A stretch of 64,000 nucleotides of DNA from Delphinus delphis (GCF_949987515.2 NC_082688.1:79798731-79862730), one strand, 5' to 3'; shown: positions 10,955 through 23,390, counted from the first letter of the stretch. A program made the numbers and translations. Notes: generated by a model not told the origin, from the letters alone.

Positions 10955-11741
10955 CAGGGACAAAGAGAAGGAACACAGTTACATAAACCCAGTCAGCATT
11001 CTCTGCTTTTGCCTTGCCCTGAAAACCCAAGCAACTCTAAAGCATGACCAAGGAAATTCAACTCCAAGAATCTCGTCCAGTGAAGAGGTACCTCGAGGCA
11101 CATCCCAGCAAACATCCCGAGGTGCTTCACGTAACATCCTATACCTGGTTAGCTTTTCCCACACTGGTTAGGTGGCAGGGGCTGCTGACCTGGGAAAACC
11201 CTGCATATTCTAGAGAAAATTTGATGTCTACTCTTTTTGAACAGTTCTCCAGGAATGTCTGACCTTTTCTTATCATATGCCTCCCTCTGGCAGCCAGATT
11301 TTGACTACCTAAGGTAAGAGTGATTAGAGCAGCAATAAAGATCTAAAATGCCCTGAAAATCCTGTACTCTCACCTAACCGTTCCTTACCTCCACAATGGT
11401 AGGAATCTACCTCGCTGGGTGCATTCCACATCAGGAATTTTGTCATAACCTGTACTATTATTGAGTTAACATTTTTCTTTAAGTGGATTCAATTTAATTT
11501 TTTTAAATGAAGAGTAGCAAGGCTTATAAAAGCATCCTCATACCAAAATGAGTTCCCTTTTTTCTTGACCTAATCAGAAGGGCTGCCTTCTGAAAGAACT
11601 GAAAATCATTTTCTCACGATTTGACTTAACGATATTTAAATCCTTGTCCCTTGACCACCGAAAATCACCTAGTAGTATGACCCCACACTTGGGGGTGGGG
11701 GGCTCTAGGGAAAGCCCAAGCACCTTCCCCCACACCTCTAC

Positions 11742-11751
11742 ACACACACGT

Positions 11752-11790
<39 letters not shown>
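11742..11790. repeat. (CA)n microsatellite
   Basis: CA dinucleotides with a CGTGCG interruption near 11750. Confidence 0.96.
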
Positions 11791-11791
<1 letters not shown>

Positions 11792-12624
11792 CATCTTCCA
11801 TACTCATATCACCAAGGAGAAGCTCTCATCCATCCTCAAGTGTCCCACTGGGCCATAGCAATCAGTAGAGGTTGGAACTCAGATGTTTAAACCAAAGGAG
11901 TTAAGTCTAGTGAAGTGACCCCTCTTCTAAATCTCTTCCAGATCACTTCTGCTTGCTCCTCTCTCTCCCACCCTAGTAGGTGGTCAGAGAGGCCAGAGGT
12001 TGCCTCCTACTTATCAAGGCTCTCACACTCACTCTTGGCCCTCATAAACAAACAAAACCAGGGGGTACCTAGAGGAGGCATGGAGAGGACAGCTGATGCC
12101 AGCTTGTTCTAGGCATCACAAAAAAAGGATTCTGTTCTCCCTAGGAGTCTTTTTGGATCTTCTCTTACCCAGAGCCTCGGGATCCTGGGCTGAGGGCCAA
12201 CGGGCCAAGGAGGCCTCACCGTGCCTTCACCTCATCTAAGCTTTGGGACAAAGGAGCCTCCTGGCTCAGAAATGATTCTCCTCGGTCAGAAGGATCTAAA
12301 TGTCATTGTTTTCTTCTGACACAGTCAACCTTAAACCCTGATAACAAGTGACAATACTGAGTGGCCCTAACTCATGTTTTTATTATCCTGCCCACCTGAT
12401 TAATTTTCACTAAGTCAGAAAAGAAGCAAATTTTGGATAATTCCAATCAGAGTAAATGGTCCCTGAATAATTGTGTTAATTGTACAACCCAATCACAAAT
12501 GAAAAAATATAATGAAAAGTGGATTATTTTCCATAAAGCAGATAATAAACTTGAAATAGCACTTATCATTTTAAAATTTTATATCAAAATTCTCTTTTGA
12601 AGCCCCATAATGACTTTTTATCAT
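11791..12624. other. Unique intronic DNA
   Basis: No supported feature is visible. The sequence is AT-rich towards the right. Confidence 0.5.
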
Positions 12625-12840
12625 ATTAATAATTATTACCATTTGTTGGCACCCACTATGTGCCAAATACTGTGCTAAGATTTTCATAGCATCCCTGAGA
12701 GGTAAATAGACCCCCTTCCCCCATTTTATAGATTAGGTAACTGAGGCTAAGGAAGATAAATGCATGCCCAAAAGAACACAGCTTATAAATTGCAAAGCCA
12801 GGATCCAAGAGCCTGTGCTTTAAACACCTCAGTAATATCA
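12625..12840 (-). repeat. MIR SINE
   Basis: Reverse-orientation MIR: 'cactatgtgccaaatactgt', 'ccattttatagattaggtaa', 'ctgaggctaag'. Confidence 0.85.
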
Positions 12841-13365
12841 CCCTAAATCCTAAATTTCACCCCACCACTAGCTCTCCCCCGCCATAAAGATAAGTCATGG
12901 GAAGCAGAAAATGGGTGAGCTTAAATACTACTGTCTGTTTATAGCAGAGAACACATTTTCCTAAAAGGAAGACCTTATTTTGAGCTTTTACTAACCCGGT
13001 AGAAGATTAGAGAGAAGGCTTTTAGTAGATTCCTAATCTTTTGCTACTGAGTCTTTTAGTTAAAGAGCTTCCAATAATAAAGGAAAGTGGTTTGGGAAAG
13101 GGCATAGGTACCAAGTACCAATTTTTTTTAAGAAACTGAAACAACCTGGGTGGTAATGCATTATAACACTCCCACTGGAAAGTTTCCAGTTGGTATTTGG
13201 CTCTCGACCAAGTTGGCCTTAATATTTCTCTTGGATTGACTAAACTTTAGACAGGCTTCTTCCTGACTATAGGCCTCTGACCTCCCTTTTCTTAGAGCAT
13301 TTACTTTAGAAAACTTACAGTGCAAATTCTGTCTCTGTGCCTTTGAGATATAAATCTTCTCCCAG

Positions 13366-13715
13366 CCTCTTGCCTTGTTTACAACCCAGGAAAGTGTTTC
13401 TCAAGGAGCTGGGAGCCATCCCGTTGAAATGTAATCATCTAGAAAGATAGCACCCTATCTACTAGACTCTGTGAGAGGGTAGGAGCCTAACTTCCTTAAG
13501 TACAAATTAGCAAACACTGAAGGCCTAATTGCATTGACCAACGCCCCCCAACATCCTCAGTACTCCTCCATTCGCTCACCCCAGCACTCAAAAACTCTCC
13601 CCTTTTTGTTGCAGCAGAGTTCAGTTCAGTCTCTCTCCCCTATTGCAAAAGTCTTGAATAAAGTCTTCCTTGCCTGTTTAACTCTATCTGGTGCAATTTT
13701 TCTTTGACACTTTGG
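13366..13715 (+). mobile_element. LTR-like retroelement fragment
   Basis: The right part resembles the 3' half of a mammalian solo LTR: 'ctctcccctattgcaaaagt', then a polyadenylation signal in 'cttgaataaagtcttccttg', then a short U5-like stretch. No internal coding region is present. Family and exact borders are uncertain. Confidence 0.45.
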
Positions 13716-14453
13716 ATTCACTATAACCTTCACTATTCACCCTTTCCCCTTTGGCAATGACTTTGTGCTTGTAGAGATTCAGGGCCTGCAGATTCTCTTA
13801 CAAGATTAGGAGGTAGAAATGAATGCTTGGAAGTTACTGGTTACTCAGGTTACAGGTACTAAACATTGTTGACCCATGTCTTCTACTCCCCTGTGACCAG
13901 CTGTCAGGGAGACTAGTGAAATCATCCCAACAATCATCCCCAAAAAGCACCATATTCAGCCTTGCTCAGACATCCACCCCCATCACCATGACTACTTTTC
14001 TACTCATTGGAGTTTCACTTGGGTTCGTGGGCAAACACCCGCTGCACTGAACTCAAATAGAACATCCCTGGAATGTTTGGGACCCCACTATCTTTAAGAC
14101 CATGAAAAACATGCAGATTACAATCAGCTCACTGAAACAACTTTATATTTCACAAATTTTCCATCCAACTTGCATTGTCTTCTGTACAGAACCCCAGTAG
14201 ATGTTTCCCCACCCCCCAAGTCCTACTCTTCCCCATAAGCTTCACTGCCTTTCATCTGAGCAGTTGACCTATTGATGCTCTGAACTGGATCTATTTAGAT
14301 TGGATATGGAAAGTTAAAAGAAAAAGGTTCCAAAGACTTTTTTAGAAGGCAGCAGGCAGAGGCATTGCCATGTAACTTGATGTGTAGAAAATCACACCAA
14401 CCAGTCCCTTGGCAAACCAGATCTTTAACCCTGTGCCAGCAGGGGCATCTCAC
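13716..14453. other. Unique intronic DNA
   Basis: Nothing recognisable apart from short pyrimidine-rich tracts. Confidence 0.5.
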
Positions 14454-14551
14454 CTTGGCTGGTTCACTCTACCAGGGAGGCTTTGTTCACAGTGTCTCCA
14501 AATAGATAGTATCTAAGCATTTTGGTCCCAACAACTCCAGTAAGCACTGGC
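14454..14551 (-). pseudogene. Guanylate cyclase pseudogene, exon with GDTVN catalytic motif
   Basis: The minus-strand frame reads 'PVLTGVVGTKMLRYYLFGD' followed by 'TVNKASLVE', then TGA. The family form is PVxAGVVGxxMPRYCLFGDTVNTASRMES. The transition-state Asn is kept, but the catalytic Arg of RMES is Leu and the next conserved Ser codon is a stop (TGA, 14463-14465). The purine-specifying Cys is Tyr and MPR is MLR. The acceptor (AG at 14552-14553) and donor (GTGAGA from 14453) are intact. The exon is 98 nt and phase matching with the 26-kb exon needs 99, so one base is missing near the left junction. Confidence 0.88.
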
Positions 14552-14624
14552 CTGGTCAGTGAGAAAATTCGTGGAATCAGAATCTATAAGCCTATGAAGC
14601 AAGTTGTAAGTAAGCTTAAGGTAA

Positions 14625-14780
14625 GAAAACCACTTAATGTGTATGTACTATGTGCCAAGTGCTTTGCATTCTCATTTTATTTGATCATCCTAATGACCTT
14701 GAGAAGGAAGCACTATCACTCCTGTTTTAAGTCACACGGTTAAGATTCAAACTAGTATGTTTAATTCTAAAGCCTGTTCT
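14625..14780 (-). repeat. MIR SINE
   Basis: Reverse MIR: 'tactatgtgccaagtgcttt', 'ttatttgatcatcctaatga'. It lies within 80 bp of the cyclase exon at 14454-14551. Confidence 0.75.
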
Positions 14781-15477
14781 CCTTCCACTGTACAAACTAC
14801 ACTTAATTTGGAGGAGTATCTAATCAGTCTTTAATTCTTATTTCTTTGTTACTGAAAAGAATGCAGCCATTTGTTTAGCATTGAGAGAATATGCTCCATG
14901 GTTCAGATAACAAGCATCTTACAGGAGCCATGCAATTAACTGAGATAGAAATTGAAGGAGATTTTGTTGAGAAGTTAATGTTTGGTTTAGACATGTAGAA
15001 ACTGATGTCCATGTGGGACATCCAGATGGAGGTATCTCAGGGACATTTCTCAATATTGGTCTGTAGTGTAGGAGAAAGATTCAGAGTAAATATAATGATT
15101 TTAGAGTTTTTGTCTACAAAGAGTTGTTTGTAAACCACAGAAGTGGATAAAACTGCCCAGGGACAATGGAAAGAGTGAGAAGACAAGAGGGCTGAGGAGA
15201 AAGCTCTGGAAGCAAGAGAAGAGAAGGAACAAGTGAAGGAGACCTGGGGGAAGGGGTGGCCAGAAAGGTGGGAAGAGGGAAAAAAGGAGTGGTGAGTGGG
15301 GAAAGGGGAGGATGGAGGAGATGGTCAATAGAGCCCCCTGCCTCAGCCAGATCAAGGGAAGTGAGAACTAGATAATGCTGCAGGGCGGATGATAACTTAT
15401 ATGGATTGAGGAGTTCCAGAAAGTTGGAGATGGTAGAAACAATCAATGGAAATGACTCTAAGGAATCCAATGTTGTA

Positions 15478-15745
15478 ATAATAATGAGTCATATTTATAG
15501 AGTGCTTACTAGAAGCCAGTCACCATTTACATTGGTACCTCACTTAATCCCCATAGCAACTCCCTGAGGAAAGTACTGTTATCATCTCCACTTGATGGAT
15601 AAGGAAAATGAGGCACAAAGAAGTGAGGGAACTTACCCAAGATCTCAACTCTAGTAGGTAGCAACATCAGGATTTGAACCCAGGCAATCTGCTTTCAGAC
15701 CCCAACTTTCTAATCCTCAAGCTAAATTGTCTCTCTTTGTAGAAG
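15478..15745 (-). repeat. MIR SINE
   Basis: Well-preserved reverse MIR: 'tatttatagagtgcttacta', 'ccacttgatggataaggaaa', 'aggatttgaacccaggcaat'. Confidence 0.9.
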
Positions 15746-15959
15746 AAGGAAGACAGGACTAATGTTAAGTAAAGAGTGATGTCAAGAGAGGTTTTCTATA
15801 CATGTTTGATTTTGGATGGGAAGGTTTTGATTATGGGTCTAGAGTGAGAAAAGGTATCAGTGAAAAAAATATTTATAAAGATCCAAGAAAGAAAAGAAAA
15901 TCAATGGAACGAGGTCCCAGAGGAAGAAGGTGGGATCAGAAACAATTCCTTATCTATTA

Positions 15960-16310
15960 CTAATTCCTCCAGCCCTTAGTGAATGCCTGCATGCCAGATT
16001 CTGCTTGGCATTAGGGATTCAGTGGTGAACTACAGAGATGGGGCCTTGACCTCAGGAAGCTTCCAGCCTAGCAGTGAGGAGATATGTGAAAAACAAGAAA
16101 ACAGACCAACAACATAAACCATGGTACATGTGATGAAGGAAACGAATGGGGTGCTGGGATAGAAAACAACCTCCCATAGATGGTGACATTTAAACTGAAA
16201 CCTGAACTTTGGGAAAGAGGCAGCTTTGTGAACACCGGAAGGGAGGGGTCAAGGTGGAGAGTAAAGGGAAGAGTGGAGTGAGGGGCCACAAGAGAGGTAA
16301 GCAAATCACC
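15960..16310 (+). repeat. Old mammal-wide interspersed repeat
   Basis: Contains the recurring old-repeat phrase 'tcaggaagcttccagcctag' and downstream text shared in kind with 19185-19640 and 42835-43200 in this window. Probably a LINE2/CR1-class or similar relic; the family is not certain. Confidence 0.45.
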
Positions 16311-16701
16311 AGGGGTGTTTTAAAAATACTATTGGCCCAGAAATCAGAATGTCTGGTGGAGGTGCCAGGGCATGGTTATTTGTTAAGTTCTGCAGTGCAG
16401 CCTGGGTTGAGAAATACAGTTTTAGCACAAATATTTCTTGAAAACCACAATAAAGAGTTTGCTTTTTAGTCAGGATGTAACGGAAAGCATCTGAAGAGTT
16501 GGAAGCAGAGATATGACACAATCACATTTATGTTTTTAAACAATCAAGAACACTAAATAGGAAATCAGCTTTATGGGGTGAAAGTGCAGCTCTTTTTTAA
16601 ACAGGAAAGAAAGAAGAAATGAAATACTTTTATAGACAAGTTGACAGGTGAAAGGGAGAGTTCACACCTAAAGACCTCTACAGTCTCTAAGAAAGGAGAG
16701 A

Positions 16702-16845
16702 CGGAGTTCCCTGCCGGTCCAGTGGTTAGGACTCCGCACTTTCACTGCCGAGGGCCCGGGTTCAATCCCTGGTCGGGGAATTAAGATCCCACAGGCGATG
16801 CGGCGTGGCCAGAAGAAAAAAAAAAGAAAGAAAGAAAGGAAAGAT
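16702..16845 (+). mobile_element. CHR-family SINE
   Basis: tRNA-derived head 'agttccctgccggtccagtg', B-box-like 'gggttcaatccctggtcggg', and an A-rich tail with AAAG repeats at 16818-16845. Confidence 0.93.
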
Positions 16846-17434
16846 ACAGTCCCACCTGCAGTGAATGAAGGGCATGGGGATGGGGCTTGAAGGAGAGATG
16901 GAAGGTCAGAAACAGCCAACAAAGGGGAGCAAGAAAGAAAGACATCTGGAAAAGTAAAAGACCTAAAGGGTAGCACTGGGAGCTTCAGAAGATGCCAGGA
17001 ATCAACTCTTCTGGTGGAGCCTTCATTGTGGGGCAAGGTTATGTAATCATCTCTACCATGCAGAAGAAGAGTGTGAGACTGCTAGACCAGTTAAGAGGGG
17101 TGAACCGTAGAGCAAGAGCAGAGGAAAAACGAGGGAGTTGAGGATTCTCAATAAGAAACCATTATAGAGATTGACTGGATTCCAGGCTGTGTCAGAAAGC
17201 AAGCCAGGAATGTTGAGTTAACCTGGAGCAGTTGAGGTCCGGGAGCTTTGAGGCAGCTAAAGAACAAATAGATTTAGTGACAGGGAAGAAGAAGGATGTA
17301 AGCATGTGGACACTGGGTGGGGTTTCTGAAAAAGAGCAGTTTCAAGCAATGGCAAGATCTGGGTTGTGACCACAGGAGCAGAATTAGCAGCATCCAGTTC
17401 ACCCATTGCCTTCTTCAGGGAACCTTGCAAGCAG

Positions 17435-18065
17435 ACAGGCTTTATTTTTTGGAGTATAACTCCTTCACAATACTGTGTTAGTTTCTGTTGTACAACAAAG
17501 TGAATCAGCCAAATGCATACACATGTCCCCATATCCCCTCCCTCTTGTGCCTCCCTCCCACCCTCCCTATCCCACCCCTCTAGGTCATTGCAAAGCACCG
17601 AGCTGATCTCCCTGTGCTATGCGGCTGCTCTCAGTAGCTAACTATTTCATATTCGGTAGTGTATATATGTCGTTGCTACTCTCACTTCGGCCCAGCTTGC
17701 CCCTCCCACCCCGTGTCCTCAAGTCCATTCTCTATGTCTACATCTTTATTCCTGCCCTGCAACTAGGTTCATCAGTACCATTTTTTTTTTTTTAGATTCC
17801 ATATATATGCGTTATCATACGGCATTTGTTTCTCTCTTTCTGACTTGCTTCACTCTGTATGACAGACTCTAGGTCCATCCACCTCACTACAAATAACTCA
17901 ATTTCATTTCTTTTTATGGCTGAGTAATATTCCATTGTATATATGTGCCATATCTTCTTTATCCATTCATCTGTCGATGGACATTTAGGTTGTTTCCATG
18001 TCCTGGCTATTGTAAATACTGATGCATTGTGGTACATGTATCTTTTGTTTATGGGCATTATTTAG
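17435..18065 (-). mobile_element. L1 3' end
   Basis: Reverse L1 3' UTR ('acaacaaagtgaatcagcca', 'ccctcccaccctccctatcc') followed by ORF2 C-terminus. The minus frame 17792-18058 includes 'WKQPKCPSTDEWIKKIWHIY' and '[18 protein letters not shown]'. It is truncated and inactive. Confidence 0.95.
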
Positions 18066-18559
18066 CTTCTGAATTAAAATTATAAGTGCTCTACAGCCAC
18101 CAAGTATCAGAGTGTTATTGTGAAGGGATGCCTGGGGAAATGGCTTCAGGTCACATGCTTGATGGTTGCCTGGCATCTTCCCTGAAGCACTTAAACCCTG
18201 AATACAAACTTCTAACCTATATTATCTCAGCTGGTGGGAAAGTTCTATTTAGGAACAATGTCCACCATTATGCCATCAAGAAACTAAAATCACTGTCTCC
18301 ATTCAAAATGTCACTCTGTTGCTGACACCCGATTCTTACAACCCCTGGTTATTTCTCAATCTTGGATGAAATGCCTGTCAAGACCTCGGTTGGCTTACTA
18401 CAAGATGATTATCCATGGGTTGTTGGTTTATGTGTTTGTTTTTCCAGTCAACTGGAGGGTTAGCTGTGAGAATTAGCTGAAAATCCAGGGACCGCTTTGG
18501 AGAAGTGAGGGTGAGAAGTAGAAACTGAAGCCCCAAGCACCTGGCCGTGAAAGGCAGCA

Positions 18560-18790
18560 GAGTGAAGAGTTAAGCTCACTGACCTGGTAGTCAGACCTGG
18601 CATCAAACTCCATCTCCACCTGCCAGCTGAGTATGGGAGATGAATCCCATTCTCAATGTCCTCTTCTGTACTATGGGCTAATAGTGTCTACTTTGCTGGC
18701 TTTGTTACAAAGATTAAACAAGATCAATTATGTAAAGCACTAAACACAGTTCATTAAACTGTAGCTATTGTTATTATTAAGTTCTCAAAT
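18560..18790 (+). repeat. MIR SINE
   Basis: Forward MIR: 'gtcagacctggcatcaaact', 'aaagcactaaacacagttc'. Confidence 0.75.
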
Positions 18791-19109
18791 TGTATGCTTA
18801 GGACAATGAACCACTTCCAAGCCATTGCTGAGGGGTTTGAGCCCCTCTGGAAATCTCCCCAAAGCAATATTTGCAATGGTATGCTAGTAAACCAGTAGGG
18901 AAGAGGGTAAGGGGGAAAGGAGAGCCCTGATTTGTAGTAGTTACTGATTTCCTTGGTGTAAATAGGTCCACCATGATTAATTTAAAGTTACCAATGTGAC
19001 ATCACTGAAAGTACATTTGACTCTCAGGAATCAGTATGAGCTGGCTCCCATACACCACTGAATGTTTACCTGGGAATTCCCCCCAAGGGTCCTTGGGAAT
19101 TCATTTATT

Positions 19110-19152
<43 letters not shown>
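19110..19152. repeat. (CA)n microsatellite
   Basis: About 21 perfect CA units. Confidence 0.97.
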
Positions 19153-19155
<3 letters not shown>

Positions 19156-19184
19156 CCTTTCTATTATGAGCCAGTCATCTACTG

Positions 19185-19640
19185 TGCAAAGGGGATTTTA
19201 AAAATGAACAAAGAAGACATGGCCCTTCCTTCTCTGGAGCTTGTAATCAAGGAGGGGATGGACAATTAAACAGCCAGTATGCTGTGAGGTAGGAGCCATG
19301 TGGGGAGAGCAATGTGACAAGGAAGGTCAGGAGGGGCACTTCATCCAGACAAGTGTCCAGAAAAGGCTCCTAGACCAGAGGAAAAGCAGAAGCCAGCCAG
19401 GTAAAGTGAGAGCTGGGAGTGTGTTGAACAGAGGAAGTGGTGGGTGCTGAGGCACTATGGCCTGGAGGTGTGAGAGAGCAGAAACTAAGAGGAAGTCAGC
19501 ATGGGTGGGTGCAGCAGAGAGGGTGGTGAGGCCGGGCTAGGAAGGCTAACAGCATCAGGCCATGCAGGCCCAGGACCTTGTGAGCCGTGTTAGGGGAGCC
19601 AGAGTGAGACTATTGGTTTGCCTCTTAGAAAGATCATTCT
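19185..19640 (+). repeat. Old mammal-wide interspersed repeat
   Basis: Diverged repeat text ('ctggagcttgtaatcaagga', 'gaagccagccaggtaaag') of the same general type as 15960-16310. Family uncertain. Confidence 0.4.
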
Positions 19641-19667
19641 GATGCAAAAAAACTATGTAATTAAAAG

Positions 19668-19792
19668 GGAATTCCCTGGCGGTCTAGTCATTAGGACTTG
19701 GCACTTTCACTGCCTGGGGCCGGGTTCAATCCCTGGTCAGGGAAGTAAGATCCGCAAGCCATGTGGCACAACCCAAAATAAATAAATAAAAT
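19668..19792 (+). mobile_element. CHR-family SINE
   Basis: 'gggaattccctggcggtcta' head and 'gggttcaatccctggtcagg' B-box region, ending in an AAATAAATAAATA tail. Confidence 0.9.
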
Positions 19793-19794
19793 AA

Positions 19795-19960
19795 TTTTTT
19801 AAATATTTATTTATTTATTTAGCTGCTCTGGGTCTTAGTGGTGGCATGCGGGCTCTTAGTTGCGACATGTGGGATCTAGTTCCCCAACCAGGGATTGAAC
19901 CCGGGCCCCCTGTATTGGGAGTGCAGAGTCTTAACCACTGGAGCACCAGGGAAGTCCCTA
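19795..19960 (-). mobile_element. CHR-family SINE
   Basis: Reverse orientation, tail to tail with the preceding SINE: a TTTATTTATTTATTT tail at 19803-19820 and head 'gagcaccagggaagtcccta' at the right. Confidence 0.9.
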
Positions 19961-20002
19961 GAATAAATTTTTATTAAAAAAATTTTAAGTGAAGAAAATA
20001 GG

Positions 20003-20312
20003 GAGTTCCCTGGTGGCACAGTGGTTAAGAATCCTCCTGCCAATGCAGGGGACATGGGTTCGAGCCCTGGTCCGGGAGGATCCCACATGCCGCAGAGCAA
20101 CTGAGCCTGTGTGCCATAGCTATTGAGCTCACATGCCACAACTACTGAAGCCCGTGTGCCTAGAGCCAGTGCTCTGCAGCAGGAGAAGCCACTGCAATGA
20201 GAGGTCTGCACACCGCAATGAAGAGTAGCCCCCACTCACTGCAACTAGAGAAAGCCCGCGCGCAGCAACGAAAACCCAACGCAGCCAAAAATAAATAAAG
20301 AGATTTTTTTAA
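20003..20312 (+). mobile_element. CHR-1-type long SINE
   Basis: A 300-bp form with tRNA head 'gttccctggtggcacagtgg', the repeated 'cacaactactgaagcccgtg' body and an 'aaaaataaataaagag' tail. Confidence 0.92.
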
Positions 20313-21063
20313 AAGGAAAAAGAAAATAAAGATCAGCCTAGCTACAGTGTGGATAAAGGAGTGGTGGGGAGGGATGGACAAGACCACAGCCAGGGAATCC
20401 ACTTGGAGGCTGTTAATATAATCTGGACAAGAGGTGATGGTGACCTGGCCCAGGGTCTGGTCAAGATGGAGAAAAGGGGACAGATCTGAAAGATGGTTAG
20501 GAGATAGAGCTGCAGGACCTGGTGACTGATAGGAACGGGGTGTGAGGGAGAAGGGGGGTTGAGAACGATTTTCGGGTGTGTGACTTGGCCACTAGGTGGG
20601 TAGGGGTGCCATTCTCTGAAATACTGAAAACCAGAGGAGGAAGAGCAGTGCTGGAGGAGGAAGAATATGGCCTCAGTATTGGACAAGTTGAGGTGGAGGC
20701 ACCTGAGGGAGTGGGACAATATCCCTGGGGCTCAGGAGAGAATCCTGAGCTGGTGATAAAGCTGTCAGAGTCTCTAGCCCATAGGTCATAGCTTAAGCCA
20801 TGGGAATAGTTGAGATCATCTGTGGAGGTGTGTAGAGTTAAAAGAGGAGAGGCCTAGGGTAGAACTCTCAGGGTCATCAACATTAAGCCCCTGGACGAAA
20901 AAGCACCTGTAGGAGCCTGAGGAGGAGCAGTAGAAGTCAAAGGAAAACCAGGGAAATGAGGAGTCATGAGACTCAAGAGAAAACTCTCAAGAAAGAGGAA
21001 TCATTCAGCTGATTATATCATTTAACCCTGATTATAGCAAAAGCCCTGAGAGGAGCTGAGACT

Positions 21064-21351
21064 TGTTTTGGCCCCTCCCTTTAAAAACCCAGTCCTCCAG
21101 GGCCTGCCTGCCGGATACCTGCCCAGCCGAGGGATTCCCATGGATGCCTAAGCTACCCACACGGTGGTTTATGAGATGCTGTCCTGGCCACTGCATTCAA
21201 ATTCCAATGTACACTTACTTAATAGTGTAAAAGTTTATATTATTGTGGGCTTTTTCTTTTCTTTTCTTTTTTTTGTATATTTCTGTATCTACTTTACCTT
21301 CCAGAAATAAAAGTTATATAGCAACTGTCAAAAAAAAAAAAAAAAAAAAAA
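21064..21351 (+). pseudogene. 3' end of a processed transcript (retroposed 3' UTR)
   Basis: This ends exactly like an mRNA: AATAAA at 21306-21311, 18 bases to the end of unique sequence, then an uninterrupted A-run of about 22 bases (21330-21351). That is the signature of an L1-mobilised cellular transcript. Only non-coding 3' UTR-like sequence is visible and I do not recognise the source gene. A CHR-2 SINE has inserted directly into or beside the A-tail. The left boundary is a guess, as no target-site duplication was found. Confidence 0.6.
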
Positions 21352-21354
21352 GTT

Positions 21355-21564
21355 AGGGCTTCCCTGGTGGCGCAGTGGTTGAGAGTCCACCTGCTGATGC
21401 AGGGGACGCGGGTTTGTGCCCCGGTCCAGGAAGATCCCCCATGCCGCGGAGCGGCTGGGCCCGTGAGCCATGGCTGCTGAGCCTGCGCGTCCGGAGCCTG
21501 TGCTCCACGACGGGAGAGGCCACGGCAGTGAGAGGCCCGCGTACTGCAAAAAAAAAAAAAAAAG
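21355..21564 (+). mobile_element. CHR-2-type SINE
   Basis: A full-length-looking CHR-2 SINE from 'gggcttccctggtggcgcag' to an A-tail of about 15. It lies immediately after the processed-transcript tail, and both sides carry AAAAGTTA, consistent with a target-site duplication. Confidence 0.95.
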
Positions 21565-23090
21565 TTAAAGTTAAATGCTGCTGAAAGATCAAGACAAGGA
21601 GGATTGGGAAATATTACTGGAGGTCCCTGCTGACTTTGGCAAAATTCATTTCAGAGATGTGATGGGGATGGATGCCAAATTGAAGGGGCCAGCAGAGGAA
21701 GGATGTGAAGGCAGCAGGCACAGGCAATCCTTCAAGAAGATTGATAGCGAATGGGCGCAGAGAGATTGGACAGGAGCTGGATAGAAATGTAGGTTGACAG
21801 AGGGTTTTTCTACTTTGTTTTAAGTTTAGAGAGACATGAGCATGTTTAAATGCTGACAGGGAGGAGCCAGTAGAGAGGGGAAGGCTGATGGAGCAGGAAA
21901 AAGATGTCACGGGGGCCAAGCTGGGCCTGAAATGGATCCCGGGTCTCCAATCACATTTCCAGGGTGGAACTAGAGCCTAATTGTCTCAGAGCATTTCAGA
22001 GTTCACTGTCCCACTGAGAAGGAGAAGGAAGAGAACGAAGAGGAAGGAGGGGACACTGAGGAAAATGCATAAGTTAGACAACTAGCTACTCACCAGTTTG
22101 TGAGTAGCTAGTACCAAGCCTCAGTTTTAGTCAAAGCACTACCATTTGGGGAAAATGTGACTAAAACTTACTTTCTAAGTTATCCATGAAACAAAGTTCT
22201 TGGTCTTTACCAAAATAAATCTTTAGATCCTTTAAATGCTTAGAAAAGGGGTCCAAACTGGCAGTCTGTAGGTCCAACCTGCCCAGCAGACAAATATTTT
22301 GCCTAAATAGTGTTATAAAATTCAGGAAGTTCCACATGAAAATCTAGACTTCTGAATTCTCCTGAAAACTTGAAATCTGGAAACACTGGGACCACGTGGC
22401 ATCCATCAGATGAGCTGAGTGGCTGCTGCCTCATTAAAAATGGGCAAATGCCCTCCAGACTGTCCTAGCCTCACCTTGCCACTTTCCTTTCCTGCCTAGA
22501 GGGGGACTCTTCCACTCAGGCAACAAGCTGGGTTAGATGGCTCTGTTGTGTGTTCCAGCCCTGCTTTATTATTAGGCACCTTCTATGTGTGGGTCAGAGG
22601 GCTAAGGCACTGGGTATACAACAGTGACTGTGACACTGTCCCAGCTCACGGAGCATGGAAGCTGGAGAGGCTGGAGGAACCCTAATCTCAACAATACGGG
22701 GCTGCTGGCACTCTTTGACAGCATAGATTTAACTTTGCATTTAGAAAATACTCCAGCTGTCTGCTCATCCCACACACCCACCAATGAACAAAAGCCCAGT
22801 CAGAATGGATGTTCAACTAGCTATAGAAATTTTGACACGAATTTCCTGGAGTTTGACGTTGTATTGCAGCACCTTGCTTTAGGAGTCAGGCCAGACCACT
22901 GCCTGCAGAGCGCAGCAGGGAGTGTAGCTTAGCACAACACAAGAGAATTTCAAAGAGCACTGGAATGTTTTTGTTCATAGCAGTCTCGTTCTATTCCTTC
23001 CTTTTTCTTTACAAGTTGAAGTCATTTCCGAAATTGTGCCAATATCTGACCTTGTCTTTGCCAGAAGACAACTGAAGAGAGATTAAAACA
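21565..23090. other. Intronic DNA with old repeat-like text
   Basis: No gene is supported. Text at 21600-21900 and 22560-22690 looks like diverged old interspersed repeat. The open frame at 22624-22932 has no recognisable domain. Confidence 0.4.
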
Positions 23091-23099
23091 ATAGAGCAG

Positions 23100-23390
23100 G
23101 GCTTTCCTGGTGGCGCAGTGGTTGAGAATCTGCCTGCCAATGCAGGGGACACAGGTTCGAGCCCTGGTCTGGGAAGATCCCACATGCTGCGGAGCAACTG
23201 GGCATGTGAGCCACAATTACTGAGCCTGCACGTCTGGAGCCTGTGCTCCACAACAAGAGAGGCCGCGATAGTGAGAGGCCCGTGCACCGCGATGAAGAGT
23301 GGCCCCCGCTTGCCACAACTAGAGAAAGCCCTCGCACAGAAACGAAGACCCAACACAGCCATAAATTAATTAATTAATTAAAAAAAAAAT
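23100..23390 (+). mobile_element. CHR-1-type long SINE
   Basis: Head 'gggctttcctggtggcgcag', long body ending 'gaagacccaacacagccata' and an AATTAATTAATTAA tail. The duplication aatagagcagg flanks it (about 23089-23099 and 23389-23399). Confidence 0.93.

Noticed and set aside
15101..15470. Pyrimidine/purine-rich frames of 84 and 118 codons
   Set aside because: Low-complexity purine-rich DNA read on the minus strand (Leu/Pro/Ser-rich); no gene signal.
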